From JALZKA01 sp963725035 (GTDB lineage Bacteria; Actinomycetota; Thermoleophilia; Solirubrobacterales; 70-9), in contig CAVRWX010000018.1 of the NCBI GenBank assembly GCA_963725035.1, positions 186,001-250,000 on the forward strand: 64,000 nt of DNA, given 5' to 3'. The notes beneath the pieces were generated by a model. It was not told the DNA's origin. It saw only the letters and a list, made by a program, of their open reading frames with translations, and made no database searches. Positions 16,535-23,704 of this stretch are shown here, piece after piece. The stretch's first letter is position 1. Each line of letters starts with the position of its first letter. The position numbers and the translations under genes were made by a program.

Positions 16535-17665
16535 TCAGCGCGCCGCGGTCGGGCGGTCCACGTAGTCGTGGATCCGTTTGTCGAGTGCGAGCTCAGCCTC
16601 GAAGTCCGCATCCTCGCCGTGGCGATAGGCGAGGTCCTTGTCGGCAAGCATCTCCGCGAAAAGCTCCACCAGGTGGCCATCGAGCTGTGAGCCTGAGACC
16701 CGGCGGAGCTCGGCGATTGCCTCGAAGGAGCTCTTGGGTGAGCCGTAGGAGTCGCGGGCGGTCATCGCGTCATAGGAGTCGGCGATGGCAAGGATCCGGG
16801 CGGGGACCGAGATCTGGTCGCCGACGAGGCCGCGGGGATAGCCAAGTCCGTCCAGGCGCTCGTGGTGCGCCAGGATGATCTCGCCCACCGGCCTGTAGCC
16901 GTCGATCTGCGAGACGATCCGCGCGCCCTCGTAGGGATGGCGCTTGATCTGGTCCCAGTCGTCGGGAAGCAGACGCCCGCGTGACTTGAGGATCTGGTCG
17001 GGCAGGACGAACTTGCCGATGTCGTGAAGGAGGGCGGCGGTGTGGGTCAGTTCCTGGTCGTCTGCGGAGAGCCCCGCCTGCGCTGCGAGCTCTCGCGAGT
17101 AGCGGGCCACCGCCGCGGAGTGGCGCGCGGTCATGCGGTCGCGCAGGTCAAGCGTGCGGAGTAGCGCCCCGAGAAGAGCGACCTGGAAGCCGGCGAGCTG
17201 CTTCGCGCGCTGCTCGAGCTCGACCGCCCGGTCCTGGGAGAGAATCAGCTCGCCGACGAGGTACTGGAAGATCAGGAGAACGATCGCGAAAAGGGCCACG
17301 GCGGGGAGCCCGAGCTGCTCGTAGGCGAACGTGATGCCCAGGCAGAGCAGTGCGGCGACTAGCTCTGACGGCAGGACGGGCAGCAGGAAGGTCTTGATGC
17401 GCGAGCGGAAGCTCACGCCGTCGACGTATGAGGTGTACGCGGTGATCGACACGAAGTCGATCGTGAGCGCGCCGACGAAGAGGGCGAGGATGAGGAGGTA
17501 GTAGCTCGTGTCCGTGGGGCCAACCCCGATCTCTTCGACCGCGTGCTCGAACAGGAAGCCCGAGACCAGCGGGAACGAGGCGTACACCGCCACGTTGATG
17601 AGCAGGTCGTGGAGGGGGTAGCGCGAGGAGGCCCAGGAGGCGAGCGTGGTGACCACCGCGATCAC
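16535..17665 (-). CDS. HD-GYP domain phosphodiesterase with membrane region (3' part of a split gene)
   Basis: 376 residues if begun at GTG 17665. The N-terminal half has several transmembrane helices. The C-terminal half is an intact HD-GYP domain: HSAAVARYSRELA, LLHDIGKF (the HD pair), HPYEGARIV, HHERLDGLGYPRG (the HHExxDGxGYP form of the HD-GYP motif) and DSYDAMTARDSY. HD-GYP enzymes hydrolyse cyclic di-GMP. The first two or three membrane segments that belong to this family are encoded just upstream in another frame (17662-17910). The two frames meet in a GTGA overlap, so they are either translationally coupled or one gene with a single-base deletion near 17665-17668. Confidence 0.8.
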   Translation of the reverse strand: MIAVVTTLASWASSRYPLHDLLINVAVYASFPLVSGFLFEHAVEEIGVGPTDTSYYLLILALFVGALTIDFVSITAYTSYVDGVSFRSRIKTFLLPVLPSELVAALLCLGITFAYEQLGLPAVALFAIVLLIFQYLVGELILSQDRAVELEQRAKQLAGFQVALLGALLRTLDLRDRMTARHSAAVARYSRELAAQAGLSADDQELTHTAALLHDIGKFVLPDQILKSRGRLLPDDWDQIKRHPYEGARIVSQIDGYRPVGEIILAHHERLDGLGYPRGLVGDQISVPARILAIADSYDAMTARDSYGSPKSSFEAIAELRRVSGSQLDGHLVELFAEMLADKDLAYRHGEDADFEAELALDKRIHDYVDRPTAAR

Positions 17666-17910
17666 GCGGCCGGCACGGCTCCGAGAAGCACGATCGCCGT
17701 GATGATCACCATGAAGGACCCGGAGACGACGATCTTGTTGGCCGTGATCCGGACCGCTCGCAGGTCGCTTGCGACGGCGGAGCCAAGAAGGATCGCGAAG
17801 AGCGCAGGGTCCCAGTTCGCATCGCCGGCCAGGAGGGCGGCGGCGGCGATGGCGCAGGCAAGCGTCAGCCATTCGGCTGCGATCACCAATCGGGAGGGAC
17901 GATCCTGCAT
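17662..17910 (-). CDS. N-terminal membrane segment of the split HD-GYP protein
   Basis: 82 residues with hydrophobic segments at LVIAAEWLTLACAIAAAALLAG, around ALFAILLGSAVASDL, and SGSFMVIITAIVLLGAVPAA. As I remember this Thermoleophilia family, ...GGAPAALIGVLT... runs uninterrupted. Here the frame stops (TGA 17664-17662) exactly at ...GAVPAA, and the matching continuation VIAVVTTLASW is in the next frame. One missing base would rejoin them into about 458 residues. The GTGA overlap also allows reinitiation, so a two-polypeptide enzyme cannot be excluded. Confidence 0.65.
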   Translation of the reverse strand: MQDRPSRLVIAAEWLTLACAIAAAALLAGDANWDPALFAILLGSAVASDLRAVRITANKIVVSGSFMVIITAIVLLGAVPAA

Positions 17911-17943
17911 GGGTGCCTTTCTTTGCCTCGGTCCTGGGTTGCG

Positions 17944-18187
17944 CTAGCTGTGGATCGCTGTGGCCGAGCCCCGGCCGAGCCTGGGCACGGCGTGTTCGCC
18001 GGGCGATGCCTCGCGCATCGAAGTCCATGAAACGGTCCAGGTCATCGCGGTGGTAGCGGCGCTGACCGCCGGGCGTGCGGTAGACGGCGACGAGGCCGTC
18101 GTTCGACCATTTGCGAAGCGAAGCGGCGCTCACCCCTACGTATTCAGCGGCTTGCCCCACATTGAGCAGCCTTGCCGTGATCTCCAT
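17944..18187 (-). pseudogene. BldC/MerR-like HTH regulator, frame-interrupted near its C-terminus
   Basis: ATG 18187 is preceded by GAGGAGGG at good spacing. The product is a short winged-helix DNA-binding protein: LLNVGQAAEYVGVSAASLRKWSNDGLV, then YRTPGGQRRYHRDDLDRF, the BldC/excisionase pattern. After DRFMD the frame goes astray. Removing one base of the AA pair at 18021-18022 gives ...FMDSMREASPGEH... and a TAG stop at 17946-17944, a normal length of about 80 residues. In the uncorrected frame it runs on, by chance without a stop, into the HD-GYP gene. The DNA-binding part itself is complete. Confidence 0.65.
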
Positions 18188-18313
18188 GTCCGTGCCCTCC
18201 TCGGCGTAGGGCCGGCGGTCCCTTGGAAAACCGGCCCAAACTTGACGTTTGCGAAGAGAACTTCGGACACGCGGACGCTTACGGCAACGCTTTTTGAGCG
18301 TGCGCCCAACCGA

Positions 18314-18343
18314 TGCGCAAGTTCAGGACACCGAACCTGCGCA
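18314..18343. promoter_or_regulatory. Inverted repeat upstream of the BldC-like gene
   Basis: TGCGCAAGTTC (18314-18324) and GAACCTGCGCA (18333-18343) match as inverted arms with one mismatch across an 8-bp spacer. It lies between the MerR-family gene stop (18401) and the BldC-like start (18187), where the latter's promoter must be. The arm shares CAAGTTC with the decamer array at 16288-16337. Likely an operator, though it could also act as a terminator for the MerR gene. Confidence 0.5.
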
Positions 18344-18400
18344 CGGCGCGCAGGGTGCACGACCCTGTGCAGGGTTCAGCGTGGGGACTGGCCCCGAGCG

Positions 18401-19225
18401 CTACGCCAGGTCGAGTGCGGCGATCAGGAGGGTCGCTGCGTCGCCTGGGCGGCTGCCCAGGCTGGGCATCCCGTTCTTGCCGCCGACGAGCCGGGCGGAG
18501 CGGTATGAGAAAGGCGCGGCGCCCGATGCACGCATCGCGCGGCGGAGCGGCTGGCCCAAGACGTCCAGGCGCGCCTCGGCGCCGCAGATGACGACGGCGA
18601 CGGGATCGAGGGCCCGCAAGGCTGTCGAGTAGCGGCGCTCGGCGAGGTCGGCGGACAGAAGCAGAGCGCGAAGGCCGGCCCTGCGGAGGCAGAGCTCGAG
18701 CGCCTGCGCGTGGACGGCCTCGGGGCTGAGCGCCGGGCCCGAATCCAGGAGGAGTACGCCCTGGGGGCGGCTGGAGGGCGGGGCAAGCCTGCGGGCGCCG
18801 TGGAGCCAGCCCGTCGCCCAGCGGCACGCGTACTCGAGCTCGGCCTCTCCGTTTGAGCGCGCGGCCGCAGTGTCGAGCGCCGGCAGGAGGACCTCCTCGA
18901 GCGTGCGCTCGAGCGTCCTCACGGCAAGGCTCTCCTCGAGCTCGCGGTCGGCGCTGCGTTCGTCGAAGCGATCGAAGGCCGCCAGAAGCCGGGCCGGCGA
19001 AGAGGGGCCGCGGCCACGGCGACGTGCGACCTCGACGGCGGAAGAGATGTTGTTCGTCTCGCGCAGGGCGTCGCGAAGCGCCTCGATCTCGCTCAGGTCG
19101 TAGTGGCGGTGGTTGCCCTCCGTGCGCCTCGGCTGCGGGTAGCCCAGGCGCCGCTCCCATGTGCGAAGCGTGGACGGGCTGACGCCGAGCATCTCGGCGG
19201 CGGCGGAGGTGCGAATACCGCTCAT
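18401..19225 (-). CDS. MerR-family regulator with degenerate B12-binding-like C-terminus
   Basis: 274 residues. The N-terminal HTH is clear: RTSAAAEMLGVSPSTLRTWERRLGYPQPRRTEGNHRHYDLSEIEALR, matching the CarH/LitR type that begins with a TxxAA motif. The remainder resembles the B12-binding four-helix plus Rossmann module of those light/B12 sensors, but the cobalamin motif E/DxHxxG is replaced by EAVHAQ, so cofactor binding is doubtful. It may have become a ligand-independent regulator or sense something else. ATG 19225 begins the homology. Transcribed toward the BldC-like and HD-GYP genes. Confidence 0.75.
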   Translation of the reverse strand: MSGIRTSAAAEMLGVSPSTLRTWERRLGYPQPRRTEGNHRHYDLSEIEALRDALRETNNISSAVEVARRRGRGPSSPARLLAAFDRFDERSADRELEESLAVRTLERTLEEVLLPALDTAAARSNGEAELEYACRWATGWLHGARRLAPPSSRPQGVLLLDSGPALSPEAVHAQALELCLRRAGLRALLLSADLAERRYSTALRALDPVAVVICGAEARLDVLGQPLRRAMRASGAAPFSYRSARLVGGKNGMPSLGSRPGDAATLLIAALDLA

Positions 19226-19328
19226 ATATGAGAGTTGTCGCGCTTTTGGCGACTTTTCTTAAGTCTGGACCGAGTTCTCGCTACGGATCTTGCGCGAACG
19301 CAACTATCGGCACAAGCTGCTTTTGCAC

Positions 19329-20306
19329 CTAATGGTGCTCACTCACGGGCACCTTCGCGATCGCGATTCCGCGCCCTCCGGCGCGTGCGTCCCATGCCGC
19401 CACCTCGGCGGCCTCGCGGAGCGCGTCGGGTGTGGTTGCGTGAAGGGGGCACGAGGCGAGGCCCACCGCGACCTCAACCCGCGGGCCGCCCCGCCCTGAC
19501 TGGGAGCGCTCGACCACATCGACGACGGCGGTTGTCAGCTCGACGGCGCCCGCTGCGTCCGAGCCGGGGATCAGCGCGAGGAGCTGCCCGAAGCCGATTC
19601 TGAACGCCTGCTCGCGCCCACCAAGCTGGCCGCCGAGGATCCCGGCGACCTCATCCACCATCCGGTCGGCAGCTTCGGATCCGTAGCCCTTGGAGATCCG
19701 CTCGACGCCCTCCACCTCGAAGTGGGCGATCGCGAACGGGATCCCGGTGCGCCGCTCCTCCGCGACGAGGGTCGCGAGCAACTCGTCGGACGGGTCGGAG
19801 TCGGGAGGCCCGGGTTTGGAGAGGGCTGCGCTAAATCTCCTTGGGGCTGGATCACGCTCGAGGCCGATCAGCGATTCCATTGCGGCCGCCTGGACGGCGC
19901 CGAAAACCTCCGCAAGACGTGTGACAGCGCGCGTGAACTCCCGGCGGTCCTGCTCGGGCAGCTCGCGGTCGAGCGCCTCGATCAGGAGAGTCTGGAGCGC
20001 CGCGAACGCGCCCGGCAACCGCTTCACGAGCGCTTCGGGGTCGCGTTCGGCCGCAAGCGATGCGGCGCGCTCGAGGGCGGCGGGGGAGAGCCGCAGCTCG
20101 CGGGCTGCGCCCGGGTCGGAAAGGAGGCCCAGGATCTCGGCGATCAGTGGCGCGGCCTCGTGAGAGATCCAGCCCAGGGGCAGGTCGTCGACCTCATCGA
20201 GCGGGCTGCGCTCGATGACCTCTAGCAACCAGTTCTTGGCAAGACGCTCCCAGGCCGCCGGCGACCGGGCTATCTCGGCGCCTGGCGATATTCCGTGGTA
20301 GCTCAC
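19329..20306 (-). CDS. Degenerate GGDEF-domain protein
   Basis: About 325 residues from GTG 20306. An alpha-helical N-terminal region of about 180 residues with no recognised domain is followed by a GGDEF-like fold: FAIAHFEVEGVERISKGYGSEAADRMV, then FRIGFGQLLALIPG at the active-site hairpin, and VEVAVGLASCPLHA...AA.AWDARAGGRG at the end. The GGDEF signature reads GFGQL, so cyclase activity is not expected, and it may be a regulatory or GTP-binding relic. TAGCTT (20319-20314) is 7 nt upstream of the GTG, fitting a leaderless start. TTG 20315 is the longer alternative. Confidence 0.7.
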   Translation of the reverse strand: MSYHGISPGAEIARSPAAWERLAKNWLLEVIERSPLDEVDDLPLGWISHEAAPLIAEILGLLSDPGAARELRLSPAALERAASLAAERDPEALVKRLPGAFAALQTLLIEALDRELPEQDRREFTRAVTRLAEVFGAVQAAAMESLIGLERDPAPRRFSAALSKPGPPDSDPSDELLATLVAEERRTGIPFAIAHFEVEGVERISKGYGSEAADRMVDEVAGILGGQLGGREQAFRIGFGQLLALIPGSDAAGAVELTTAVVDVVERSQSGRGGPRVEVAVGLASCPLHATTPDALREAAEVAAWDARAGGRGIAIAKVPVSEHH

Positions 20307-20313
20307 CGTGACC

Positions 20314-20369
20314 AAGCTAATTCACGTTCCGGCGGGAGCTGCGTGCCCAGGCTTGCACACGTTTAGAAT
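20314..20369. promoter_or_regulatory. Back-to-back promoters for two divergent genes
   Basis: On the minus strand TAGCTT (20319-20314) lies 7 nt before GTG 20306. On the plus strand TAGAAT (20364-20369) lies 7 nt before GTG 20377. No Shine-Dalgarno precedes either start. The symmetry suggests two leaderless transcripts arising about 70 bp apart. Confidence 0.5.
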
Positions 20370-20376
20370 CGCGACC

Positions 20377-21606
20377 GTGGCCGAAAGCGGATGGAACGAG
20401 GGTGAGGGTCCTGGTCTGCCGGAAGGCGGGGCAGCGGATCCAGGCGGCGACGCGATCCTGGGCGCGGCGCTCGAGGGCCTGCGCCGGGCTGCCGAGGAGG
20501 TCGAGGTCGAGCGCTCGACCGCGGAGACCCTTCAGAGAAGCCTTCTTCGCGAGCGGCTTCCCGACGTGCCCGGACTACGGCTCGCCGCTCGCTACCTGCC
20601 CGGTTCGGGCGAGGCTCGCATCGGCGGCGATTGGTACGACGCCATCCCGCTGCGCGACGGACGAGTCGGCTTGGTGATCGGTGACGTCGTCGGCCGCGGT
20701 ATCGAGGCCGCGGCCCGGATGGCGCACCTCCAGAGCGCGGTGCGCGCTTACGCCCTGGAAGGACTTCGCCCGTCGTTGGTCCTCGAGCGGATGAACGGCT
20801 TCGTCCAGGTGCTCGAGAGCCGTGGTACCGCGACCCTTCTTCTCGCCGTCGTGGATCCCGACGCCGAGACGGTCAGGATCGCATCGGCCGGCCATCCGCC
20901 GCCGCTTATCGTCGATCCGGACGGCAACTCGAGCTTCGCCGAGGGCCCCGCGGGGAACCCGCTCGGAGCGTCGCTCTTTCCCAGCTACGACGAGACCGTG
21001 ATGGCGATGCCGACCGGATCGGCCCTCGTCCTCTACACGGACGGCATCGTCGAGCGCCCCGACCAGTCGCTTGACGTCGGCATGGGGATCCTCGCCGACC
21101 TCGGCCTTAGCCTTCCCGACGAGCCCGACGAGGCTTGCCGCAGGCTGCTCGACCGGCTCCTTGCGGACGGACTCGCGCACGACGACGTTGCCCTCCTGAT
21201 CGCCCGCCTCGACGCCCCGCCCCTCACTCTCGACCTGGTGGTGCCTGCGGACCCGACGTCGCTCGTTGACGTTCGCAGGGGCCTTGGCCGCTGGCTTCGC
21301 GCGATGGGCGTGGGCGATGCCGATGCGTACGAGCTTCAGGTCGCCTGCGGTGAGGCTTGCGCGAACGCGATCGCGCACGCGTACCCGCCGGGCGATGCAC
21401 ACTTCGCGGTGCGCGCGGTGCGCGAGGGATCGGAGCTACTGATCGAGGTCGGTGACTTCGGCGCATGGCGCCCGCCGCGCGGCGGATCGGGCGGCCGGGG
21501 GCTTGCGTTGATCGAGCAATTGACGGATTCGCTCGAGATCGACCGCGGTATCGCCGGTACGACTGTCAGGATGCGGCGCAAGATGGAAGGCATGGCCACA
21601 ATCTGA
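20377..21606 (+). CDS. PP2C-type serine phosphatase fused to an anti-sigma ATPase (RsbU-RsbW type)
   Basis: About 409 residues. After a short coiled N-terminus (ERSTAETLQRSLLRERLPDVPGL, the usual SpoIIE/RsbU lead-in) comes a PP2C phosphatase with IGGDWYDAIPL, IGDVVGRGIEAA, SAGHPPPLIV, LYTDGIVERPD and HDDVALLIARL. The last ~130 residues form a HATPase_c_2 kinase domain with ACGEACANAIAHAY (N box) and GSGGRGLALIEQL. Such proteins dephosphorylate or phosphorylate STAS antagonists in general-stress sigma switches, and a STAS gene follows directly (TGATG overlap). GTG 20377 is chosen from the -10 box. GTG 20308 gives a longer, less likely N-terminus. Confidence 0.85.
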   Translation: MAESGWNEGEGPGLPEGGAADPGGDAILGAALEGLRRAAEEVEVERSTAETLQRSLLRERLPDVPGLRLAARYLPGSGEARIGGDWYDAIPLRDGRVGLVIGDVVGRGIEAAARMAHLQSAVRAYALEGLRPSLVLERMNGFVQVLESRGTATLLLAVVDPDAETVRIASAGHPPPLIVDPDGNSSFAEGPAGNPLGASLFPSYDETVMAMPTGSALVLYTDGIVERPDQSLDVGMGILADLGLSLPDEPDEACRRLLDRLLADGLAHDDVALLIARLDAPPLTLDLVVPADPTSLVDVRRGLGRWLRAMGVGDADAYELQVACGEACANAIAHAYPPGDAHFAVRAVREGSELLIEVGDFGAWRPPRGGSGGRGLALIEQLTDSLEIDRGIAGTTVRMRRKMEGMATI

Positions 21607-21968
21607 TGCGCGACCGCCTCGCCGAGGTCGGCTTCACGGAAGCCCGGGCTGACGCCATCGTCGCGTCGGTGACCGGCGACATCGACGGCTCGAACGCCGC
21701 CGAGCTTCGCCGGGCCGTCGCCGAGCGCGTGCCCTCGACGGCCCGCTCGCTGATCATGGACCTGACGGCGACGACCTACATCGACTCGACGGGTGTCGAG
21801 CTTCTCTTCGAGCTCGCCCGCCGCCTCTCGGCCCGCCGCCAGATCTTCACCGTCGTCGTTCCGAAGGGATCCGGGGTCCGCAAGGTCCTCGAGCTCTGCG
21901 ACATCGGCAGCGTCGCCGTCCTGGTCGAGTCCCAGGGCGACGGCCTCGAAGCGGTCGACGCCGCCTAG
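21606..21968 (+). CDS. STAS-domain anti-sigma factor antagonist
   Basis: 120 residues. ATG 21606 overlaps the last base of the phosphatase/kinase stop (TGATG), a clear sign of coupled translation. The STAS core ASVTGDIDGSNAAELRRAV and LIMDLTATTYIDSTGVELLFEL contains the DST segment with the phosphorylatable Ser. Predicted partner of the fused phosphatase/anti-sigma protein: unphosphorylated antagonist would bind the HATPase domain and free a sigma factor. No sigma factor gene is adjacent, so the target must lie elsewhere. Confidence 0.88.
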   Translation: MRDRLAEVGFTEARADAIVASVTGDIDGSNAAELRRAVAERVPSTARSLIMDLTATTYIDSTGVELLFELARRLSARRQIFTVVVPKGSGVRKVLELCDIGSVAVLVESQGDGLEAVDAA

Positions 21969-21970
21969 CC

Positions 21971-22750
21971 CTAAACGTCCAGCGTCTCGGTCCAGGACGC
22001 CTTGAAGCGCTGGAGCGCCAGGCGGAGCGCAGCGGGGTCGGAGCCGGAGGCGATGATGTCGGCGATCCGGTTGGCGAACGCTTCGATCAGGAGCAGCTCG
22101 CGCCGAGATGCCGGGCGCGACGGGCGGATGCCGAGGGCGAGCACGCCGGTGAGCCGACCGCCCGAGGTCATCGGTGACGCGAGCAGGGGGTGAGCCCCGG
22201 CCGTGGTCGAGCCGATGAGCCTGGCCCTGCGCTCGAGCGCCACGCGCCCGATGCCCGGATCGCCCAGCGTGACCTCGGCGGGAGGTGAGGCACCCGGTCC
22301 CGCGCCACCGGTGGCCTGAGCAGCCAGTCGCAGAAGCATGCCGCCGTCCTCGGCGCTGTAGATCGCGCCGGACTCGATATCTGCGAGCGAGACGACCCCT
22401 GCCAAGAGAGCCGTGAGGATGGGTCCGTTCTCCAGCCCAACGGGGGCCGCCCCCTGCGATGAGCCGCCGCGAGAACGGGCCGGTTTCTCGGCGGGAGCGT
22501 CGCCGATCAGGCCGGTCTCGAGCGCAAGGGCGACCGCCTGCGAGCGGGTCGAGGCGCCAAGCTTCTCCATCGCGTTCCGCACGTGAGTCCGCACGGTCTC
22601 CGGAGAGAGGACAAGGCGCTCCGCGATCGCCGCGCCCGACAGGCCTTCCGCCAGGTAGCCCAGCACCTCGCGCTCGCGCGCACTGAGCGGGCGCGAGCCG
22701 GCGCCAGGCGTCCGAAGCGGAGGCACGCTCTCAGGTTTGGAATCAGCCAT
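21971..22750 (-). CDS. LuxR-type HTH regulator with C-terminal GAF domain
   Basis: 259 residues in the order HTH then sensor, the reverse of the usual layout. The LuxR HTH (LSAREREVLGYLAEGLSGAAIAERLVLSPETVRTHVRNAMEKLGASTRSQAVALAL) lies at about 22-78. After a linker, a GAF-like domain follows (LTALLAGVVSLADIESGAIYSAEDGGMLLRLAAQATGG...ASPMTSGGRLTGVLALG). Ligand unknown. It converges on the STAS gene with 2 bp between the stops and diverges from the LPFTG peptide gene at 22870, whose promoter region it may control. Confidence 0.8.
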   Translation of the reverse strand: MADSKPESVPPLRTPGAGSRPLSAREREVLGYLAEGLSGAAIAERLVLSPETVRTHVRNAMEKLGASTRSQAVALALETGLIGDAPAEKPARSRGGSSQGAAPVGLENGPILTALLAGVVSLADIESGAIYSAEDGGMLLRLAAQATGGAGPGASPPAEVTLGDPGIGRVALERRARLIGSTTAGAHPLLASPMTSGGRLTGVLALGIRPSRPASRRELLLIEAFANRIADIIASGSDPAALRLALQRFKASWTETLDV

Positions 22751-22808
22751 GGACGATCGGCCGGGCCACGGGTAGCGTCGGTTCTTGGTCCCCCACAGCT
22801 TGGGACCC

Positions 22809-22850
22809 TACCACTAACCGATTTGTGGTAATGCCACTCACGCCGAGTGG
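22809..22850. promoter_or_regulatory. Two inverted repeats upstream of the LPFTG peptide gene
   Basis: TACCAC (22809-22814) and GTGGTA (22825-22830) form a perfect inverted repeat over 10 bp. CCACTC (22834-22839) and GAGTGG (22845-22850) form a second perfect one with a 5-nt loop. They sit between two LuxR-type genes and about 20-60 bp upstream of the peptide gene. The first looks like a dimer operator and the second could be an RNA hairpin in the leader. Confidence 0.45.
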
Positions 22851-22869
22851 GGAGAATTGGCCCGAGGTG

Positions 22870-23211
22870 ATGAAAGTACCCATGGAACGAGCAATCATGG
22901 TCGAAGACATGATTCTCGCAACACGCACAACCCTTGTGGGGCTAATCGCCTCAGCGTCCCTGCTTCTTGCGGGCCCGCCCGCTGCCAACGCCGCCGATTG
23001 CTCGCGTACAGGTCCCACCCAGGACCAGTACTGCCCGCCATCGACGATTAACTTCAGCGGGGATCCGGGGGATCCGTCCAGTGCCGATCCGAATGATCCG
23101 GGCTTGCCGTTCACCGGCTATGACGTCGGTCTGGCCGCCTTGGCGGCGCTTGGACTCGTCGGCGCCGGTGTTGGCCTGCACAGAGCCGCGAGGACTGACG
23201 AAGGAACGTGA
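22870..23211 (+). CDS. Small secreted LPFTG-anchored surface peptide
   Basis: 113 residues from ATG 22870 (starts at 22882, 22897 or 22909 are also possible). The signal peptide has the core TTLVGLIASASLLLAGPPAANA. The mature part is only about 55 residues, with QYCPPSTINF and a run of D/P/G/S. The C-terminus is a classical sorting signal: LPFTG, a hydrophobic stretch (LAALAALGLVGAGVGL) and a basic tail (HRAAR). It is paralogous to the protein at 34690, which shares QYxPSTI and LPFTG[FY]DV. Likely anchored by the sortase at 10105-10836. Its stop overlaps the next gene as GTGA, so the peptide is co-translated with a LuxR-type regulator. Confidence 0.75.
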   Translation: MKVPMERAIMVEDMILATRTTLVGLIASASLLLAGPPAANAADCSRTGPTQDQYCPPSTINFSGDPGDPSSADPNDPGLPFTGYDVGLAALAALGLVGAGVGLHRAARTDEGT

Positions 23212-23704
23212 GCGAACGGCTTCGGGCTGCCGATGAGGGTCTGCCCGCTGCCGCAAGCCCGAATAGTTCGGTCGCCACCGAGGGACCGCCCGTCCTGATC
23301 GTCGACGCCGCGCAGCGCTGCGTCGAGGTGAACGACGCAGCGTCCCGGATGCTCGGCATGACGCGCTCGGAGATCGTCGGCCGAAGCGTCGAGTCGATCG
23401 ATCTCCCTGACGGGCATCTTCTGGTCCTGCCGCGGATCGAGGACGAGCACCCGGGCGACGGTTGGGCGCGCGCAGTTCCCCGGGCGACGAGCGCCCGAAG
23501 AGCAGGCAGCCCTCACGCCGCGAGCGCCAGATCCTCGGGCTCCTCGCCGGTGGCTCAACGGATGTGCAGATTGCCGAGGTCTTGGAGCTTTCGCCCGCGA
23601 CCGTACAGACGCACGTGAGGAACGCCAAGGCGAAACTGGGTGCACGCACTCGCGCCCAGGCCGTGGCGCTGGCGCTCGTCAGCGGCCTGATCGAACTGGA
23701 CTAG
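23208..23704 (+). pseudogene. PAS-LuxR regulator interrupted by a frameshift
   Basis: GTG 23208 opens a frame containing a PAS-like module (PPVLIVDAAQRCVEVNDAASRMLGMTRSEIVGRSVESIDLP). After about EDEHPGDG the frame loses meaning. A LuxR HTH (RRERQILGLLAGGSTDVQIAEVLELSPATVQTHVRNAKAKLGARTRAQAVALAL) is present one frame away, open from TTG 23462 to the stop at 23704. One missing base around 23450-23500 would join them into a normal PAS-HTH protein of about 165 residues. It is coupled by GTGA to the LPFTG peptide gene. Either a sequencing indel or a genuine loss of function. Confidence 0.65.

Noticed and set aside
16535..18187. Apparent 550-residue fusion of a BldC-like HTH to an HD-GYP domain
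   Set aside because: The linker is Arg/Pro nonsense, while a better membrane-protein frame (17662-17910) covers the same DNA. Two single-base indels explain the pattern.
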